A DNA stretch of 64,000 nucleotides from Falsigemmobacter intermedius (GCF_004054105.1 NZ_SBLC01000007.1:104696-168695), one strand, 5' to 3'. Positions 27,814-35,855 are shown, counted from the first letter of the stretch. Numbers and translations are program-made. The notes: generated by a model from the letters alone, not told the origin.

Positions 27814-28422
27814 ATGTCGGAGAAACGCGCGGTCAGCCCGCTTGTCAAACTGGGGCTGGAGCTGGGTCCGGTGGTCTTGTTCTTCATCGCCTACAGCCGC
27901 TGGAAAGATGAGGTTTTCACCTTCGGGGGCACCGATTATTCGGGCTTCATCGTTATCACTGCGGGCTTTATCCCGATCATGGTGCTCTCCACCCTTCTGT
28001 TGTGGAAGCTGACCGGGCATCTGAGCCGGATGCAGCTGATGTCGACCATTCTGGTGGTGGTCTTTGGCGGGCTGACGGTCTGGCTGAATGATGACACCTT
28101 TTTCAAGATGAAGCCGACGATCATCTATGCGCTTTTCGCGGCGCTGCTGGGGATCGGTCTTCTGCGCGGTGAATCCTGGCTGGCGGCCGTCATGGAAGGC
28201 ATGGTTCCCATGACCCATGAGGGCTGGATGGCGATGACGAAGCGGATGTGCGGCTTCTTCTTTGCTCTCGCGGTGCTCAATGAGGTGGTCTGGCGGACGA
28301 TGTCGACCGATACCTGGGTCAGCTTTAAGACCTTTGCTCTGCCGCTCGCGCTCTTTGTCTTTATCATGTCGCAGAGCGGGCTGATCGCGCGCCATAAACT
28401 GCCGAAAGATCCGGGGCAGTGA
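27814..28422 (+). CDS. yciB: Inner membrane-spanning protein YciB (septation protein A family)
   Basis: 202 residues with five or six hydrophobic helices. KLGLELGPVVLFFIAYSRW at the N-terminus and LNDDTFFKMKPTIIYALFA in the middle are family signatures, and NEVVWRTMSTDTWVSFKTF lies near the end. ATG 27814 (MSEKRAV) is chosen over ATG 27802, with GAAGGA 11 bases upstream. Relatives act in cell-envelope integrity and septation. The stop overlaps the GTG of the next reading frame. Confidence 0.9.
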   Translation: MSEKRAVSPLVKLGLELGPVVLFFIAYSRWKDEVFTFGGTDYSGFIVITAGFIPIMVLSTLLLWKLTGHLSRMQLMSTILVVVFGGLTVWLNDDTFFKMKPTIIYALFAALLGIGLLRGESWLAAVMEGMVPMTHEGWMAMTKRMCGFFFALAVLNEVVWRTMSTDTWVSFKTFALPLALFVFIMSQSGLIARHKLPKDPGQ

Positions 28423-28517
28423 TTGCCACCCTGGGCGCCCTGGGGACCGGTTTTGCGCTGGTTTACTGGCTGAAAGGCCGGGGCGCTGAGGGGGAAAGGG
28501 GCTGGCGCTGGTCGTAG
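28419..28517 (+). other. Probable frameshifted N-terminal part of the YhhN gene
   Basis: GTG 28419 overlaps the yciB stop (GTGA) and opens a 32-codon frame coding a hydrophobic helix (LGALGTGFALVYWLKG) that then meets TAG at 28515. The YhhN frame becomes open at 28490 in another phase. One missing base in the run GGGGGAAAGGGG (28490-28501) would join the two into a normal YhhN protein with its first membrane segment. Confidence 0.55.
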
Positions 28518-28558
28518 CCAAGACCGCCGCGACGGCCTGTCTGGCGCTGGCGGGCCTG

Positions 28559-29056
28559 GTGGCGGGGATAAATCCGCTGATAACGGCGGGTCTGGCCTTT
28601 GGCGCTTTGGGCGATTTTGCCCTGGCGCAAAAGGGGCAGCGCGCTTTTCTGGCAGGGCTGGTCGCCTTTGCCATCGGGCATCTGCTTTATATTCCGGGCT
28701 TTCTGAGCGGTTTCGGTGCCCCCATGGCGCCGCCCCTTTGGGCCCTGGCGCTCCTGCCGCTGTTTCTGAGCACGTTTTACTGGCTTTGGCCCCATGCGGG
28801 GGCGCTGCGGCTGGCCGTCACCTGCTATGCGGCGATCATCTCTCTGATGGGGCTTGCGGCCCTGATGGTCCCGCCCGGTGAGGCCCGGGAGCTTCTCAGG
28901 GCGGGGGTTTTGCTCTTTGTCGCCTCAGATGTGATCCTGGCGCTGCGGCTGTTTCGACTGACAGCGCCGCGCGCGCGGCAGATCGCCTCTCTCACCCTCT
29001 GGCCGCTTTATTTCGCGGGCCAGGGGCTGATTTTGCTGGCAGGTCTCAGCGCTTAG
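28559..29056 (+). CDS. YhhN family membrane protein (lysoplasmalogenase-like), apparently 5' truncated
   Basis: 165 residues from GTG 28559, with LITAGLAFGALGDFALAQKG (family signature with the GD pair), AFLAGLVAFAIGHLLYI and VLLFVASDVILALRLF. About six membrane segments remain. Coding similarity begins before this GTG: in the same frame VVAKTAATACLALAGL precedes it, back to 28490 where a TGA lies. The first helix is found in a different frame from 28419, so the gene looks frameshifted at a G/A homopolymer. If the shift is real the protein may be dead; if it is an error, the true gene is 28419-29056. Confidence 0.7.
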   Translation: MAGINPLITAGLAFGALGDFALAQKGQRAFLAGLVAFAIGHLLYIPGFLSGFGAPMAPPLWALALLPLFLSTFYWLWPHAGALRLAVTCYAAIISLMGLAALMVPPGEARELLRAGVLLFVASDVILALRLFRLTAPRARQIASLTLWPLYFAGQGLILLAGLSA

Positions 29057-29760
29057 TCGCGCTTGCCGAACAGCGCCTTCTGCGCCTCTTTGCTCATCGG
29101 CGCGTTGGAGCGCTTTTCAGCCCCCACATCCCGCCCCGTCGCAAAGCCGGGCCGCGCGGCGAGGGCATCAAGCCAGCGCTTCAAATGTGGTTTGTCGGAG
29201 ATATCCTGTTCCTGCCGCTCCCAGAGGATCGCCCAGGGCCAGATCGCCATATCGGCAATCGAGAGGAAATCGCCCGCCACAAACTCATGTTTTGCAAGCT
29301 GACGGTCGAGCACGCCATGCAGGCGGTTCACCTCGCTGCGGTAGCGATCCTGCGCATAGGGCAGCACCTGAGGCGGATCGAGCTGCGGCGCATAGGTCAG
29401 GAAGTGATGCGCCTGGCCTGCCATGGGACCAAGGCCGCCCATCTGCCACATCAGCCACTGCTCTACCGCCGCCTGTTCGCGGGCGTTGGAGCCGCCGAAT
29501 GTGCCGGTCTTGCGTGCGAGATACTGCAGGATCGCGCCGCTTTCAAAGATGCTGATCGGCTGGCCGTCAGGGCCATCAGGGTCGGTGATCGCAGGCATGC
29601 GGTTGTTCGGCGCGATGGCCAGAAACTCAGGCGCGAACTGTTCGCCTGCGCCGATGTTGATGTAGTGCAGCTTATAGGGCAGCCCCATCTCTTCGAGGGC
29701 GATGGAGATTTTCCAGCCATTGGGCGTGGGCCAGTAAAAAACTTCGATGGGCTGAGCCAT
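29053..29760 (-). CDS. Glutathione S-transferase (YfcG-like, Nu class)
   Basis: 235 residues. The N-terminal thioredoxin-like domain has FYWPTPNGWKISIALEEMGLPY and NNRMPAITDPDGPDGQPISIFESGAI, with the T-P-N-G-W-K motif of YfcG/YghU-type enzymes (Asn replaces the usual Tyr/Ser). The C-terminal helical domain has FLSIADMAIWPWAILWERQE. Probably glutathione- or disulfide-reductase-active in the cytosol; the substrate is unknown. It is convergent with the YhhN gene with a 4-base overlap. Confidence 0.88.
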   Translation of the reverse strand: MAQPIEVFYWPTPNGWKISIALEEMGLPYKLHYINIGAGEQFAPEFLAIAPNNRMPAITDPDGPDGQPISIFESGAILQYLARKTGTFGGSNAREQAAVEQWLMWQMGGLGPMAGQAHHFLTYAPQLDPPQVLPYAQDRYRSEVNRLHGVLDRQLAKHEFVAGDFLSIADMAIWPWAILWERQEQDISDKPHLKRWLDALAARPGFATGRDVGAEKRSNAPMSKEAQKALFGKRD

Positions 29761-29856
29761 GGGACCTCCTGATTTATGCCGCGCCGGGGAACCCGGCAGG
29801 GCCTCGCGGGCTTTCCCCCCGCAGTTCCGGCGTCAGTCAGAAGGAAAGGACGTCAA

Positions 29857-30327
29857 ATGTCGATACTCAATTCTCTGGTCACGGCCCTGACCGGCGGCGG
29901 GGCGGGCGGCGCATCCAAAGGCGGCACGCTGGCCAATATTGCCCGCGTCGCCATGCGCAATCCGCAGCTTCTGGCGGTGGCCGCCGCAATGTTCACCAGC
30001 GCCAATAAACACGGCGGCCTGACGGGCATGATCGATAAATTCAAACAGCACGGCCTTGGCGATGTCGCCCAGAGCTGGGTCGGCGAGGGCGAGAGCAAAG
30101 AGGTCAATGCCGATCAGATCCGCGAAGTCTTCGGCGAACAGGGCATTGAGCGCATCGCTCAGAAATCGGGGGCAACGCCGCAGGAAACCCCGGATCTTCT
30201 CGCCTCTGTTCTGCCCGGTCTGGTCAATATGCTGACCCCCGGCGGCCGCACCCCGCCCCAGGCGGAAGCCCCGAAAAGCAGCGAAGATGTGCTGGCCATG
30301 CTGCAAAACATGCTCAGAGGCCGCTGA
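29857..30327 (+). CDS. YidB family protein (DUF937)
   Basis: 156 residues. MSILNSLVTALTGGG begins the small YidB-like family; VAQSWVGEGESKEVNADQIR and LPGLVNMLTPGGRTPP are the conserved middle and end. ATG 29857 has GGAAAGGA about 6 bases before; the longer frame from 29776 has no support. Role unknown; E. coli relatives are linked to the cell envelope. Confidence 0.82.
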   Translation: MSILNSLVTALTGGGAGGASKGGTLANIARVAMRNPQLLAVAAAMFTSANKHGGLTGMIDKFKQHGLGDVAQSWVGEGESKEVNADQIREVFGEQGIERIAQKSGATPQETPDLLASVLPGLVNMLTPGGRTPPQAEAPKSSEDVLAMLQNMLRGR

Positions 30328-30362
30328 GCCTGCCCGGGCGGGGGCCGGGCTTCCGCCCCCGC

Positions 30363-30391
30363 TTGACCTTCCGATACAAGGGGCGTAAGCG
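30363..30391 (+). promoter_or_regulatory. Putative sigma-70 promoter for metZ
   Basis: TTGACC (30363-30368) and TAAGCG (30386-30391) are separated by 17 bases and lie directly before the SAM-II element. The -10 match is weak. Placement immediately upstream of the riboswitch supports it. Confidence 0.4.
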
Positions 30392-30395
30392 CGGG

Positions 30396-30447
30396 TCGTG
30401 GCGCTTTGTTTCCGGATTGCGGGCCACGTTAAATAAACCGCTAAAGA
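30396..30447 (+). promoter_or_regulatory. SAM-II riboswitch (metA element)
   Basis: The H-type pseudoknot of SAM-II can be drawn directly. P1 pairs CGTGGC (30397-30402) with GCCACG (30423-30428). GCGG in the P1 loop (30419-30422) pairs with CCGC (30438-30441). The conserved linker TTAAATAAA and the 3' end CTAAAGA are present. SAM-II binds S-adenosylmethionine and lowers expression of methionine genes in Alphaproteobacteria; here it precedes metZ. An AAAGAGGAG segment follows at 30443-30451 but has no start codon nearby. Confidence 0.93.
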
Positions 30448-30526
30448 GGAGCCACGGCCCCGGACAGATCCTGTCCCCGACCCGGCCCCCTCATCTTCCG
30501 GAGGCTTGTGTCGAAGGGGATACCTT

Positions 30527-31711
30527 ATGAGCACCGACTGGAAAACGCGCACGAAACTCGTTCACGAGGGCGTTCGTCGCAGCCAATTTAACGAAATGTC
30601 GGAAGCCATCTTCCTGACCCAGGGCTTTGTCTATGACAGCGCCGAACAGGCAGAGGCCCGCTTCATCAACTCGGATCCGAACGAGTTTATCTACGCCCGC
30701 TACGGCAACCCCACCACCCGCACCTTTGAAGAGCGCGTCGCAGCGCTTGAAGGCACCGAAGACGCTTTTGCCTGTGCCTCGGGCATGGCGGCGGTCAATG
30801 GTGTGCTGACCTCGCTGCTGAAAGCCGGGGATCACATCGTTGCGGCGCGGGCGCTTTTTGGCTCCTGTATCTATCTGATGTCGGATGTGCTGGGTCGCTA
30901 CGGCGTGAAGGTCACCTATGTCGATGGCACCGATCTGAACGCATGGCGCGAGGCCGTGACGGAAGAGACAAAGCTCGTCTTCTTCGAATCCGTCTCGAAC
31001 CCGACGCTGGAAGTGATCGACATCCGCGCCGTGGCTGAGATCGCCCATGCCAAAGGTGCGCTGGTCGTGGTCGACAACGTCTTCGCGACCCCGGTCTTTT
31101 CGGATGCCGTCGCCCAGGGCGCGGATATCGTCGTCTATTCGACCACCAAACATATCGACGGCCAGGGCCGTGCGCTTGGCGGCATCATCTGCTCCACCAG
31201 CGAGATCATCCGGGGCAAAATTGAGCCCTATATGAAGCATGCCGGAGCGGCGATGAGCCCGCATACTGCCTGGCTGATGATCGGCGGTCTGGTGACCCTG
31301 GATCTGCGCTGCCGGGCCATGGCCGATTCGGCGCTGGCGATTGCCCGTGCGCTGGAGAACCACCCGAATGTTGAGCGTCTGATCTATCCGGGTCTGGAGA
31401 GCCATGCGCAGCATGCGCTGTCGATGGAACAGATGAACGGCTCGGGCGGCACGCTGATCGCGATCGACGTGAAGGGCGGCAAGGATGCGGCCTTCAAGGT
31501 GCTGAACGCGCTGACCATCGCCAAGATCTCGAACAACCTCGGCGATGCGAAATCCATCGCAACCCATCCGGCGACCACCACGCACCAGCGTCTGCCGGAA
31601 GATCAGAAGGCGCTTCTGGGGATCACCCCGGGCCTGCTGCGCATCTCGATCGGCCTGGAAGACAAAGACGATCTGATCGCAGATTTCAAAGCCGCGCTCG
31701 ACGCGCTGTAA
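30527..31711 (+). CDS. metZ: O-succinylhomoserine sulfhydrylase
   Basis: PLP enzyme that makes homocysteine from O-succinylhomoserine and sulfide. The segment YARYGNPTTRTFEERVAALE and the PLP-lysine motif STTKHIDGQGRALGG mark the Cys/Met metabolism family; the latter is typical of MetZ. The C-terminal LLRISIGLEDKDDLIADF is conserved. ATG 30527 has GAAGGGG about 6 bases before. The 200-base leader carries a SAM-II riboswitch, so methionine/SAM control is expected. 394 residues. Confidence 0.93.
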   Translation: MSTDWKTRTKLVHEGVRRSQFNEMSEAIFLTQGFVYDSAEQAEARFINSDPNEFIYARYGNPTTRTFEERVAALEGTEDAFACASGMAAVNGVLTSLLKAGDHIVAARALFGSCIYLMSDVLGRYGVKVTYVDGTDLNAWREAVTEETKLVFFESVSNPTLEVIDIRAVAEIAHAKGALVVVDNVFATPVFSDAVAQGADIVVYSTTKHIDGQGRALGGIICSTSEIIRGKIEPYMKHAGAAMSPHTAWLMIGGLVTLDLRCRAMADSALAIARALENHPNVERLIYPGLESHAQHALSMEQMNGSGGTLIAIDVKGGKDAAFKVLNALTIAKISNNLGDAKSIATHPATTTHQRLPEDQKALLGITPGLLRISIGLEDKDDLIADFKAALDAL

Positions 31712-31719
31712 GATTTAAG

Positions 31720-31744
31720 CGGCTGCGGGAAACCGCAGCCGTTT
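31720..31744 (+). terminator. Probable terminator after metZ
   Basis: A 9-base-pair stem CGGCTGCGG/CCGCAGCCG with a GAAA tetraloop, followed by only TTTC. The stem is strong; the short T-run makes it a moderate call. It lies 8 bases after the metZ stop and before a convergent gene. Confidence 0.65.
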
Positions 31745-32085
31745 CACCTCTCAGGGGCAGCTTTGCAGCTCAGCCCCTGCCCCTCTGCCGGGATCAGACC
31801 TCCGTCTTTTTCGCGCAGCCGAAAGGCGAAAGTGATCCCCGGTCCTGCGGGGAACGTGCTGGCGGAGGCATAAAGAAAGATCACGCCGTCTTTGCGGCTT
31901 TCGGCCCTGCCTGCGCCCAAAAGCGCGCCACGCGGGCTTTGCAGAAGGAAACTGCCGTCCCGGTCCAGGGTCAGCAGGATCTTGCGCCGGGTGTCACCCT
32001 CGTCCCAAAGGCAATGAAATGCCCCTTCCGGCAGCGCCTGGGCCAGAGCGGGCCAGAGCAGCAGCAGAAGGGCGAGCGCTTTCAT
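31744..32085 (-). CDS. Small secreted protein of unknown function
   Basis: 113 residues with a clear signal peptide (MKALALLLLLWPALAQA). The mature part, starting LPEGAFHCLWDEGDTRRKI, has two cysteines that could pair (FHCLW and LSCKA). It looks like a small periplasmic beta protein (ILLTLDRDGSFLLQ, FAFRLREKDG). Its ATG overlaps the stop of the LysR-type regulator gene upstream on the same strand, so they are probably cotranscribed. Function unknown. Confidence 0.7.
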   Translation of the reverse strand: MKALALLLLLWPALAQALPEGAFHCLWDEGDTRRKILLTLDRDGSFLLQSPRGALLGAGRAESRKDGVIFLYASASTFPAGPGITFAFRLREKDGGLIPAEGQGLSCKAAPER

Positions 32086-33011
32086 CTGAGGTTCAGACCT
32101 TCCAGGGGATCACTCAGAACAGCTTTCATCCGGGCCGCCACGTAATCAATGAACAATCGCGTTTTCGGGTCCTGAAGCTTGCGATGCGGCATCAGGACGG
32201 AGAGCTGAACCGGCAGCGGCGGGGTTTGCCGCGCCACCGGGACCAGCGTGCCTGCGCGCAGGTGGTCGGCCACCTCAAAGATCGGCTTCATCACCACACC
32301 CCGTCCATCAAGCGCCCAGCCGGTCAGCACATCGCCATCATCGGATTCAAACGGCCCCGAGACCTCAAAGCGCTGCGGGCCCTCAGGCGTGACCAGCGTC
32401 CATTGAAACTCCCGCGCGCCGGGGTAGCGCAGGTTCAGACAGTCATGGCTCTGAGCGATCAGATCCGCGCCGCTCTCCGGCAGGCCGCGTTTGGCGATAT
32501 AGGCGGGTGCTGCGCAAAGAATGCGCGGGCAATCGGCCAGCACCCGCAGTTTCAGGTCCGAATCCTGCGGGATGCCCAGATGAAAGGCGAGATCGAGCCC
32601 CTCTGCCGTGACATCAATACCCCGGTCTGAGAGGCGCAGGCGCACGTCGATCTGCGGCCATTCATCCTTGAAATGTGGCACCAGCGGCGCGATCAGCCGC
32701 CGCCCGACGCCGAGCGGGGCCGCGATGAACAGGGTGCCGCGCGGATTGGCCCCCGCATCGGTGACCGCAGCCTCTGCCTCTTCAATCGCCTCCAGGATGC
32801 GGCGGGCGCCGTCATAGAAAATGCGGCCATTGCCCGTCGGCTGCAGCATCCGGGTGGTGCGGTTGAAGAGCCGCACCCCGAGATGCTTTTCCAGCTCTGA
32901 AATCCGGGCTGATGCCACCGCCGGAGAGGTGCGCTGGTCGCGTGCTGCAGCCGACATGCTGCCCAATTCATAGACACGCACGAACATGCGGATGGTGCTG
33001 ACATAAGACAT
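32082..33011 (-). CDS. LysR family transcriptional regulator
   Basis: 309 residues. The winged-helix is MFVRVYELGSMSAAARDQ through SPAVASARISELEKHLGVRL and FNRTTRMLQPT; the C-terminal effector domain follows (GTLFIAAPLGVGRRLIAPL). This is the CrgA/AaeR-like subgroup. I start at ATG 33011 (MSYVSTIRMF); the upstream extension to 33200 overlaps the divergent gene and is rejected. It is divergent from puuD, with a TTA-N7-TAA site between, so it may control urate degradation. Confidence 0.88.
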   Translation of the reverse strand: MSYVSTIRMFVRVYELGSMSAAARDQRTSPAVASARISELEKHLGVRLFNRTTRMLQPTGNGRIFYDGARRILEAIEEAEAAVTDAGANPRGTLFIAAPLGVGRRLIAPLVPHFKDEWPQIDVRLRLSDRGIDVTAEGLDLAFHLGIPQDSDLKLRVLADCPRILCAAPAYIAKRGLPESGADLIAQSHDCLNLRYPGAREFQWTLVTPEGPQRFEVSGPFESDDGDVLTGWALDGRGVVMKPIFEVADHLRAGTLVPVARQTPPLPVQLSVLMPHRKLQDPKTRLFIDYVAARMKAVLSDPLEGLNLR

Positions 33012-33070
33012 CGGCAGGCCCCCCCGGTGCGACCGGCGTTTTTCGGTGATTTTTTGAAACTGCCTTGCGA

Positions 33071-33083
33071 TTATCCAAGGTAA
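33071..33083. promoter_or_regulatory. Candidate LysR-type operator
   Basis: TTATCCAAGGTAA is a T-N11-A LysR-type motif with TTA/TAA arms, located in the 124-base gap between the LysR gene and puuD, 53 bases before the puuD start. Binding is inferred from position and motif. Confidence 0.45.
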
Positions 33084-33135
33084 CGAAAGGGTGTGCAACC
33101 GTATACCATCGGCAGCGTAGCGAAGAGGAACGGCC

Positions 33136-34356
33136 ATGTATGATCTGATGGTTTTTGGCGCCTGGGCGGAATTTGCAGTGCGCTGGCTGCATGTGATCAC
33201 GGCAATCGCCTGGATCGGCTCAAGCTTTTATTTCATTGCGCTGGATCTGGGGCTGCGCAAAGCGCCCGATCTGCCGGAAGGGGCGCACGGCGAGGAATGG
33301 CAGGTTCATGGCGGGGGTTTTTATCACATCCGCAAATATCTGGTCGCCCCCGCCTCGATGCCCGAGCATCTGACCTGGTTTAAGTGGGAAAGCTATGCGA
33401 CCTGGATGTCGGGCTTTGCGCTTCTGGTGCTGGTCTATTACCTCGGCGCGAATTTCTATCTGGTTGATCCCAATGTGCTGGATATTCCGGTCTGGGGGGC
33501 GATCCTGATCTCAATGGGTTCGCTGGTCTTTGGCTGGCTGGCTTATAACCAGCTCTGCAAGACCTTCGTGAACGCAAACCAGACCGTTGTGATGGTGGCG
33601 CTGTTCTTCGTGCTGGTGGGCATGGCTTATTTCTACACCAGCGTCTTTTCGGGACGGGCAGCGCTGCTGCATCTGGGGGCTTTCACGGCCACCATCATGT
33701 CGGCCAACGTCTTTATGGTGATCATTCCGAACCAGAAAATCGTGGTGGCGGATCTGATTGCCGGGCGTAAACCCGACCCGAAATACGGCAAGATTGCCAA
33801 GCAGCGCTCGACGCATAACAACTATCTGACGCTGCCGGTGCTGTTTTTGATGCTCTCGAACCACTACCCGCTGGCCTTTGCGAGCGAGTATAACTGGATC
33901 ATCGCAAGCCTTGTCTTCCTGATGGGCGTCACGATCCGGCATTACTTCAACTCAAACCATGCCCGCACCGGCAATCCGATCTGGACCTGGGGCGCGACGG
34001 CGGTGATTTTCGTGCTGATCATGTGGCTGTCCTCGGTGCCCTTCCGCACGCAGGAAGAGGCGGCGCTGTCGCCCGCTGCCGCGCGCTTTGCCGAAGTCGA
34101 GGGTTTTGACCAGGTGGCAGAGATCGTCATGGGCCGCTGCGCGATGTGCCACACCGCCGAGCCTGCCTTTGAGGGTCTGATGTGGGCGCCGAAAGACGTG
34201 CATCTCGACACCCCTGAGCGGGTTGCCCATCATGCCCGTGAGGTCTGGCTGCAGGCGGGGATGAGCCATGCCATGCCCCCGGCCAATCTGTCGTTCATGG
34301 AAGAGGAAGAGCGTGCAGCGATCCGCGCCTGGTTCCGGCGCGCGGCTGAAGGCTGA
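33136..34356 (+). CDS. puuD: Membrane-bound urate hydroxylase with cytochrome c domain
   Basis: 406 residues. Eight or so membrane segments (FAVRWLHVITAIAWIGSSFY, MSGFALLVLVYYLGANFYL and others) form the PuuD urate oxidase domain, followed by a C-terminal cytochrome c domain with the heme motif CAMCH and the axial ligand region MSHAMPPANLSFM. It oxidises urate to 5-hydroxyisourate, passing electrons to the respiratory chain. The ATG has AAGAGGA 9-10 bases before. The next pathway enzymes (HIU hydrolase, OHCU decarboxylase) are not in this window. Confidence 0.93.
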   Translation: MYDLMVFGAWAEFAVRWLHVITAIAWIGSSFYFIALDLGLRKAPDLPEGAHGEEWQVHGGGFYHIRKYLVAPASMPEHLTWFKWESYATWMSGFALLVLVYYLGANFYLVDPNVLDIPVWGAILISMGSLVFGWLAYNQLCKTFVNANQTVVMVALFFVLVGMAYFYTSVFSGRAALLHLGAFTATIMSANVFMVIIPNQKIVVADLIAGRKPDPKYGKIAKQRSTHNNYLTLPVLFLMLSNHYPLAFASEYNWIIASLVFLMGVTIRHYFNSNHARTGNPIWTWGATAVIFVLIMWLSSVPFRTQEEAALSPAAARFAEVEGFDQVAEIVMGRCAMCHTAEPAFEGLMWAPKDVHLDTPERVAHHAREVWLQAGMSHAMPPANLSFMEEEERAAIRAWFRRAAEG

Positions 34357-34370
34357 GAGCCGGGTCTGAA

Positions 34371-34420
34371 GGGGGCCGCTTCGCGGCGGCCTCCGGCGGG
34401 AGTATTTTTCAAAAGCCAAA
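34371..34420 (+). repeat. Dispersed hairpin element, copy 3
   Basis: Stem GCCGC/GCGGC with TTC loop (within GGGGGCCGC...GCGGCGGCCTCC), then GGCGGGAGTATTTTTC and AAAAGCCAAAG. Starts 15 bases after the puuD stop and in its orientation. The hairpin differs in sequence from the other copies but the 3' part is the same. Confidence 0.7.
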
Positions 34421-34454
34421 GCTGAGACGCCCGGCCCCGAGAGGATCGGGCGTT

Positions 34455-35114
34455 CTAGTTTTTGAAGCGGGCTTTGAAGCGCTGCCAGCGGGACCCGGCG
34501 CGGGCGCGGGCGCGGGCGGCATCGGCGCGGGCGTCGATTTCATCAATGCGGTCGGTGACGCGGTCGCTCATCGGGTCGATCACGCGCTCGCGGAAGCGCG
34601 CGAACATGCGCCAGATCAGGATGAGCAGAAGCGCCAGTGCGATCAGGATCGAGATTGCGGCCCAGGGGAAGATCGAGACATCCGGGCCTGCGACCGGGCG
34701 GATCGAGATGGCATTGGGGAAGATGGAGAAGAACTCATTGCGCCAGCCGTAGTGTTTGACGGCGACCCATTTCGGGTTCTCGGCGGTGGAGTTCATCGAG
34801 GAGGACAGCGCCTGAAGATCGAAGCTGTTGAATTTGAAATAGGGCGGCCAGCCCCAGGCGGTGTCTTCATTGCGGTAGACCATGGGTTTGCCGTTGGGGC
34901 GGATGGTCTCAATGAAGAAGACATCGCGGGTCATGCCCTCGCTGGCCATGCCGCTTTCGGGGGCGGACCAGAAGAAGGAATTTTCCCCGAAGTCGATGCG
35001 CTTGGTGCCCGCGCCGACAATGCGGACCACATCGGTCTGCGGCAGATTGTAGTGAAGCACTGAGCCGATCAGCAGAATGACGACCAGCAGCAGGCCGCGC
35101 AGAAACCAACGCAT
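34455..35114 (-). CDS. DUF1523 family membrane protein
   Basis: 219 residues. An N-terminal helix (FLRGLLLVVILLIGSVLHYN), a 120-residue periplasmic part with FENETW-like aromatic motifs (DVVRIVGAGTKRIDFGENS, EDTAWGWPPYFKFNSFDLQ, HYGWRNEFFSIFPNAIS) and a C-terminal helix (AAISILIALALLLILIWRMF) followed by a basic coiled tail. The family is largely restricted to Alphaproteobacteria and its function is unknown. It is the last of three genes on this strand, with 12 bases to the one before. Confidence 0.8.
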   Translation of the reverse strand: MRWFLRGLLLVVILLIGSVLHYNLPQTDVVRIVGAGTKRIDFGENSFFWSAPESGMASEGMTRDVFFIETIRPNGKPMVYRNEDTAWGWPPYFKFNSFDLQALSSSMNSTAENPKWVAVKHYGWRNEFFSIFPNAISIRPVAGPDVSIFPWAAISILIALALLLILIWRMFARFRERVIDPMSDRVTDRIDEIDARADAARARARAGSRWQRFKARFKN

Positions 35115-35126
35115 CGGCAGATCCTT

Positions 35127-35393
35127 TCAGTTAAAATTTGTTAACCACACCAATACAGCAATTGTGACCGGTGGCACGATCCAGATCGCCATGAGAAGCC
35201 GGCGACGGGCGGATTTATCGTAAAGCCTGAGGCCTGCGGCGATGAAGTCTTCGCGCCGTCCGGCGTGGGGTTTGGCTTCCCAGCGTCTTTCCAGCCGCTC
35301 CCGTACCAGAGAGCGGGCGTAGAGGGCGACGAGGACATAGGTGATGCTGAGGATAACCAGAAGAAAAACCGCGAGGCGCAGGAGGCCGATCAT
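35127..35393 (-). CDS. Small two-helix membrane protein
   Basis: 88 residues with an N-terminal helix (LLRLAVFLLVILSITYVLVA), a basic cytosolic-type middle (RSLVRERLERRWEAKP, GLRLYDKSARRRLL) and a C-terminal helix (AIWIVPPVTIAVLVWL). Its ATG overlaps the stop of the gene upstream (ATGA at 35390-35393). Function unknown; it forms a three-gene operon with the DUF1523 gene. Confidence 0.72.
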   Translation of the reverse strand: MIGLLRLAVFLLVILSITYVLVALYARSLVRERLERRWEAKPHAGRREDFIAAGLRLYDKSARRRLLMAIWIVPPVTIAVLVWLTNFN

Positions 35394-35725
35394 GGCACTT
35401 CCCCCTTGCGGCGGGCCAGGCGGATTGTGGCTGCCGCAAGCGCCGACCAGAGCAGCAGCCAGAGCAGATAATCAAGCGCCAGCCAGGGCAGCAGGCCACC
35501 GCCCCAGGCGTCGAAGCTGGCGGGTTTGCTGAGGACCCTGTCGTTCCACCAGAAGGCCATGGCCGAACTGAGTGCGCCGAGAAAGACCAGCACGAGGGCC
35601 GGCGTGGTGACCCTGCCGCCTTTTCTGCGCGCAGCCTCAATCAGGGCGCGGAAGGCGGTGAGGATCATCATCAGCGGCATGGCGATGGCGAGAAGTGATC
35701 CCAGGGAGGAACCTGCGGGGGCCAT
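35390..35725 (-). CDS. Small membrane protein of unknown function
   Basis: 111 residues with four hydrophobic stretches: LGSLLAIAMPLMMILTAF, ALVLVFLGALSSAMAFWW, LLPWLALDYLLWLLLW and ALAAATIRLARRKG. It is the first gene of the operon with the 88-residue protein and the DUF1523 protein. No known family recognised; probably an inner membrane partner of the other two. Confidence 0.68.
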   Translation of the reverse strand: MAPAGSSLGSLLAIAMPLMMILTAFRALIEAARRKGGRVTTPALVLVFLGALSSAMAFWWNDRVLSKPASFDAWGGGLLPWLALDYLLWLLLWSALAAATIRLARRKGEVP

Positions 35726-35855
35726 GGGGGGTCCTTAGCGAAACGAGCCTTTGTGCAGCATAGACCGCCCGCCCCCCTGCACGCCACGGCTTTCGGCAGG
35801 CTTCCCTGAGAGAAGGCTTGCCTTGCAAAATCACCTCGCGCATCGTTGCGACATT

